Of a stretch of 8,749 nt of DNA, positions 8,638 to 8,749 are shown piece after piece; the first letter of the stretch is position 1, and the number at the start of each line of letters is the position of its first letter. The stretch is taken from contig DATGEO010000069.1 of assembly GCA_035310015.1 (NCBI GenBank), positions 1 through 8,749 of the forward strand, read 5' to 3'. Below the pieces are notes generated by a model, which did no database searches, was not told the DNA's origin, and saw only the letters and a program-made list of their open reading frames with translations. The translations under genes and the position numbers were made by a program. The stretch is from DATGEO01 sp035310015. Its GTDB lineage: Bacteria; Chloroflexota; Dormibacteria; Dormibacterales; Dormibacteraceae.

Positions 8638-8749
8638 GTGCGGGTCACTCTGGTCACCCGAGCCGGCTGCCACCTGTGCGACGACGCCCTGAGCCTCCTC
8701 CGCGAGCTCGGCGTCGAGCCTGAGCTGGGGGACGTCGACGCCGACGACA
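8638..8749 (+). CDS. Glutaredoxin-like thiol protein (3' end outside window)
   Basis: The first 37 codons read a beta strand RVTLVTRAGCHLC followed by a helix (DDALSLLRELG) and the start of a second strand (PELGDVDAD). The Cys-His-Leu-Cys at residues 11-14 is the CxxC redox motif of small glutaredoxin-like (DUF836-type) proteins often found in high-GC bacteria. These are presumed cytoplasmic thiol-disulfide exchange proteins, and no substrate can be named. GTG 8638 is the first possible start, and the motif position fits a full N-terminus. The gene is cut by the window end, so length and downstream partners are unknown. In Actinobacteria nrdR is often near this place, but this is not NrdR. 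Confidence 0.75.
   Translation, partial: MRVTLVTRAGCHLCDDALSLLRELGVEPELGDVDADD

Overview
The window is a high-GC (very roughly 70%), gene-dense bacterial chromosome segment with no sign of mobile DNA. It probably comes from a high-GC terrabacterial lineage, such as a Dormibacterota- or Chloroflexota-like organism. The reasons are these: canonical MutS and MutL are present, which most Actinobacteria lack; LexA and its operators are of the Gram-positive GAAC-N4-GTTC type; the miaA / DAP-gene / hflX / lexA order resembles Actinobacteria; and starts are often GTG or TTG, with two genes looking leaderless. This placement is inference, not a database result.

Positions 1-6185 (+ strand) are a tightly packed run: mutS (5' end outside the window), mutL, miaA and an LL-diaminopimelate aminotransferase (dapL-like). 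Stops and starts overlap: ATGA at mutS/mutL, TTGA at miaA/dapL, and a possible CTGA at mutL/miaA. The products serve mismatch repair, tRNA A37 prenylation and lysine/peptidoglycan precursor synthesis. A 53-base gap follows, filled by a perfect 12-bp inverted repeat whose right arm contains the only Shine-Dalgarno-like G-run before hflX (6238-7572). HflX is the ribosome-splitting GTPase.

lexA (7526-8140, - strand) converges on hflX and overlaps its tail by 47 bp. A 136-bp intergenic region (8141-8276) separates lexA from a divergent 104-aa gene encoding a membrane-anchored LysM protein. That region and the first bases of the LysM gene carry one perfect SOS box (CGAAC-CTCT-GTTCG) lying exactly between a TTGACA -35 and a TATGTT -10 of the LysM gene, plus three degenerate boxes. 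The arrangement matches B. subtilis lexA-yneA and mycobacterial lexA-Rv2719c (ChiZ). The LysM protein is therefore best read as an SOS-induced cell-division suppressor, with LexA repressing both itself and this gene.

The window ends in a 5' fragment of a glutaredoxin-like CxxC protein (8638-8749+), apparently read from a leaderless transcript. The most notable results are the SOS switch with the small division inhibitor, dapL in the place where Actinobacteria keep dapF, the hairpin in front of hflX, and a MutL endonuclease motif with one altered acidic position.
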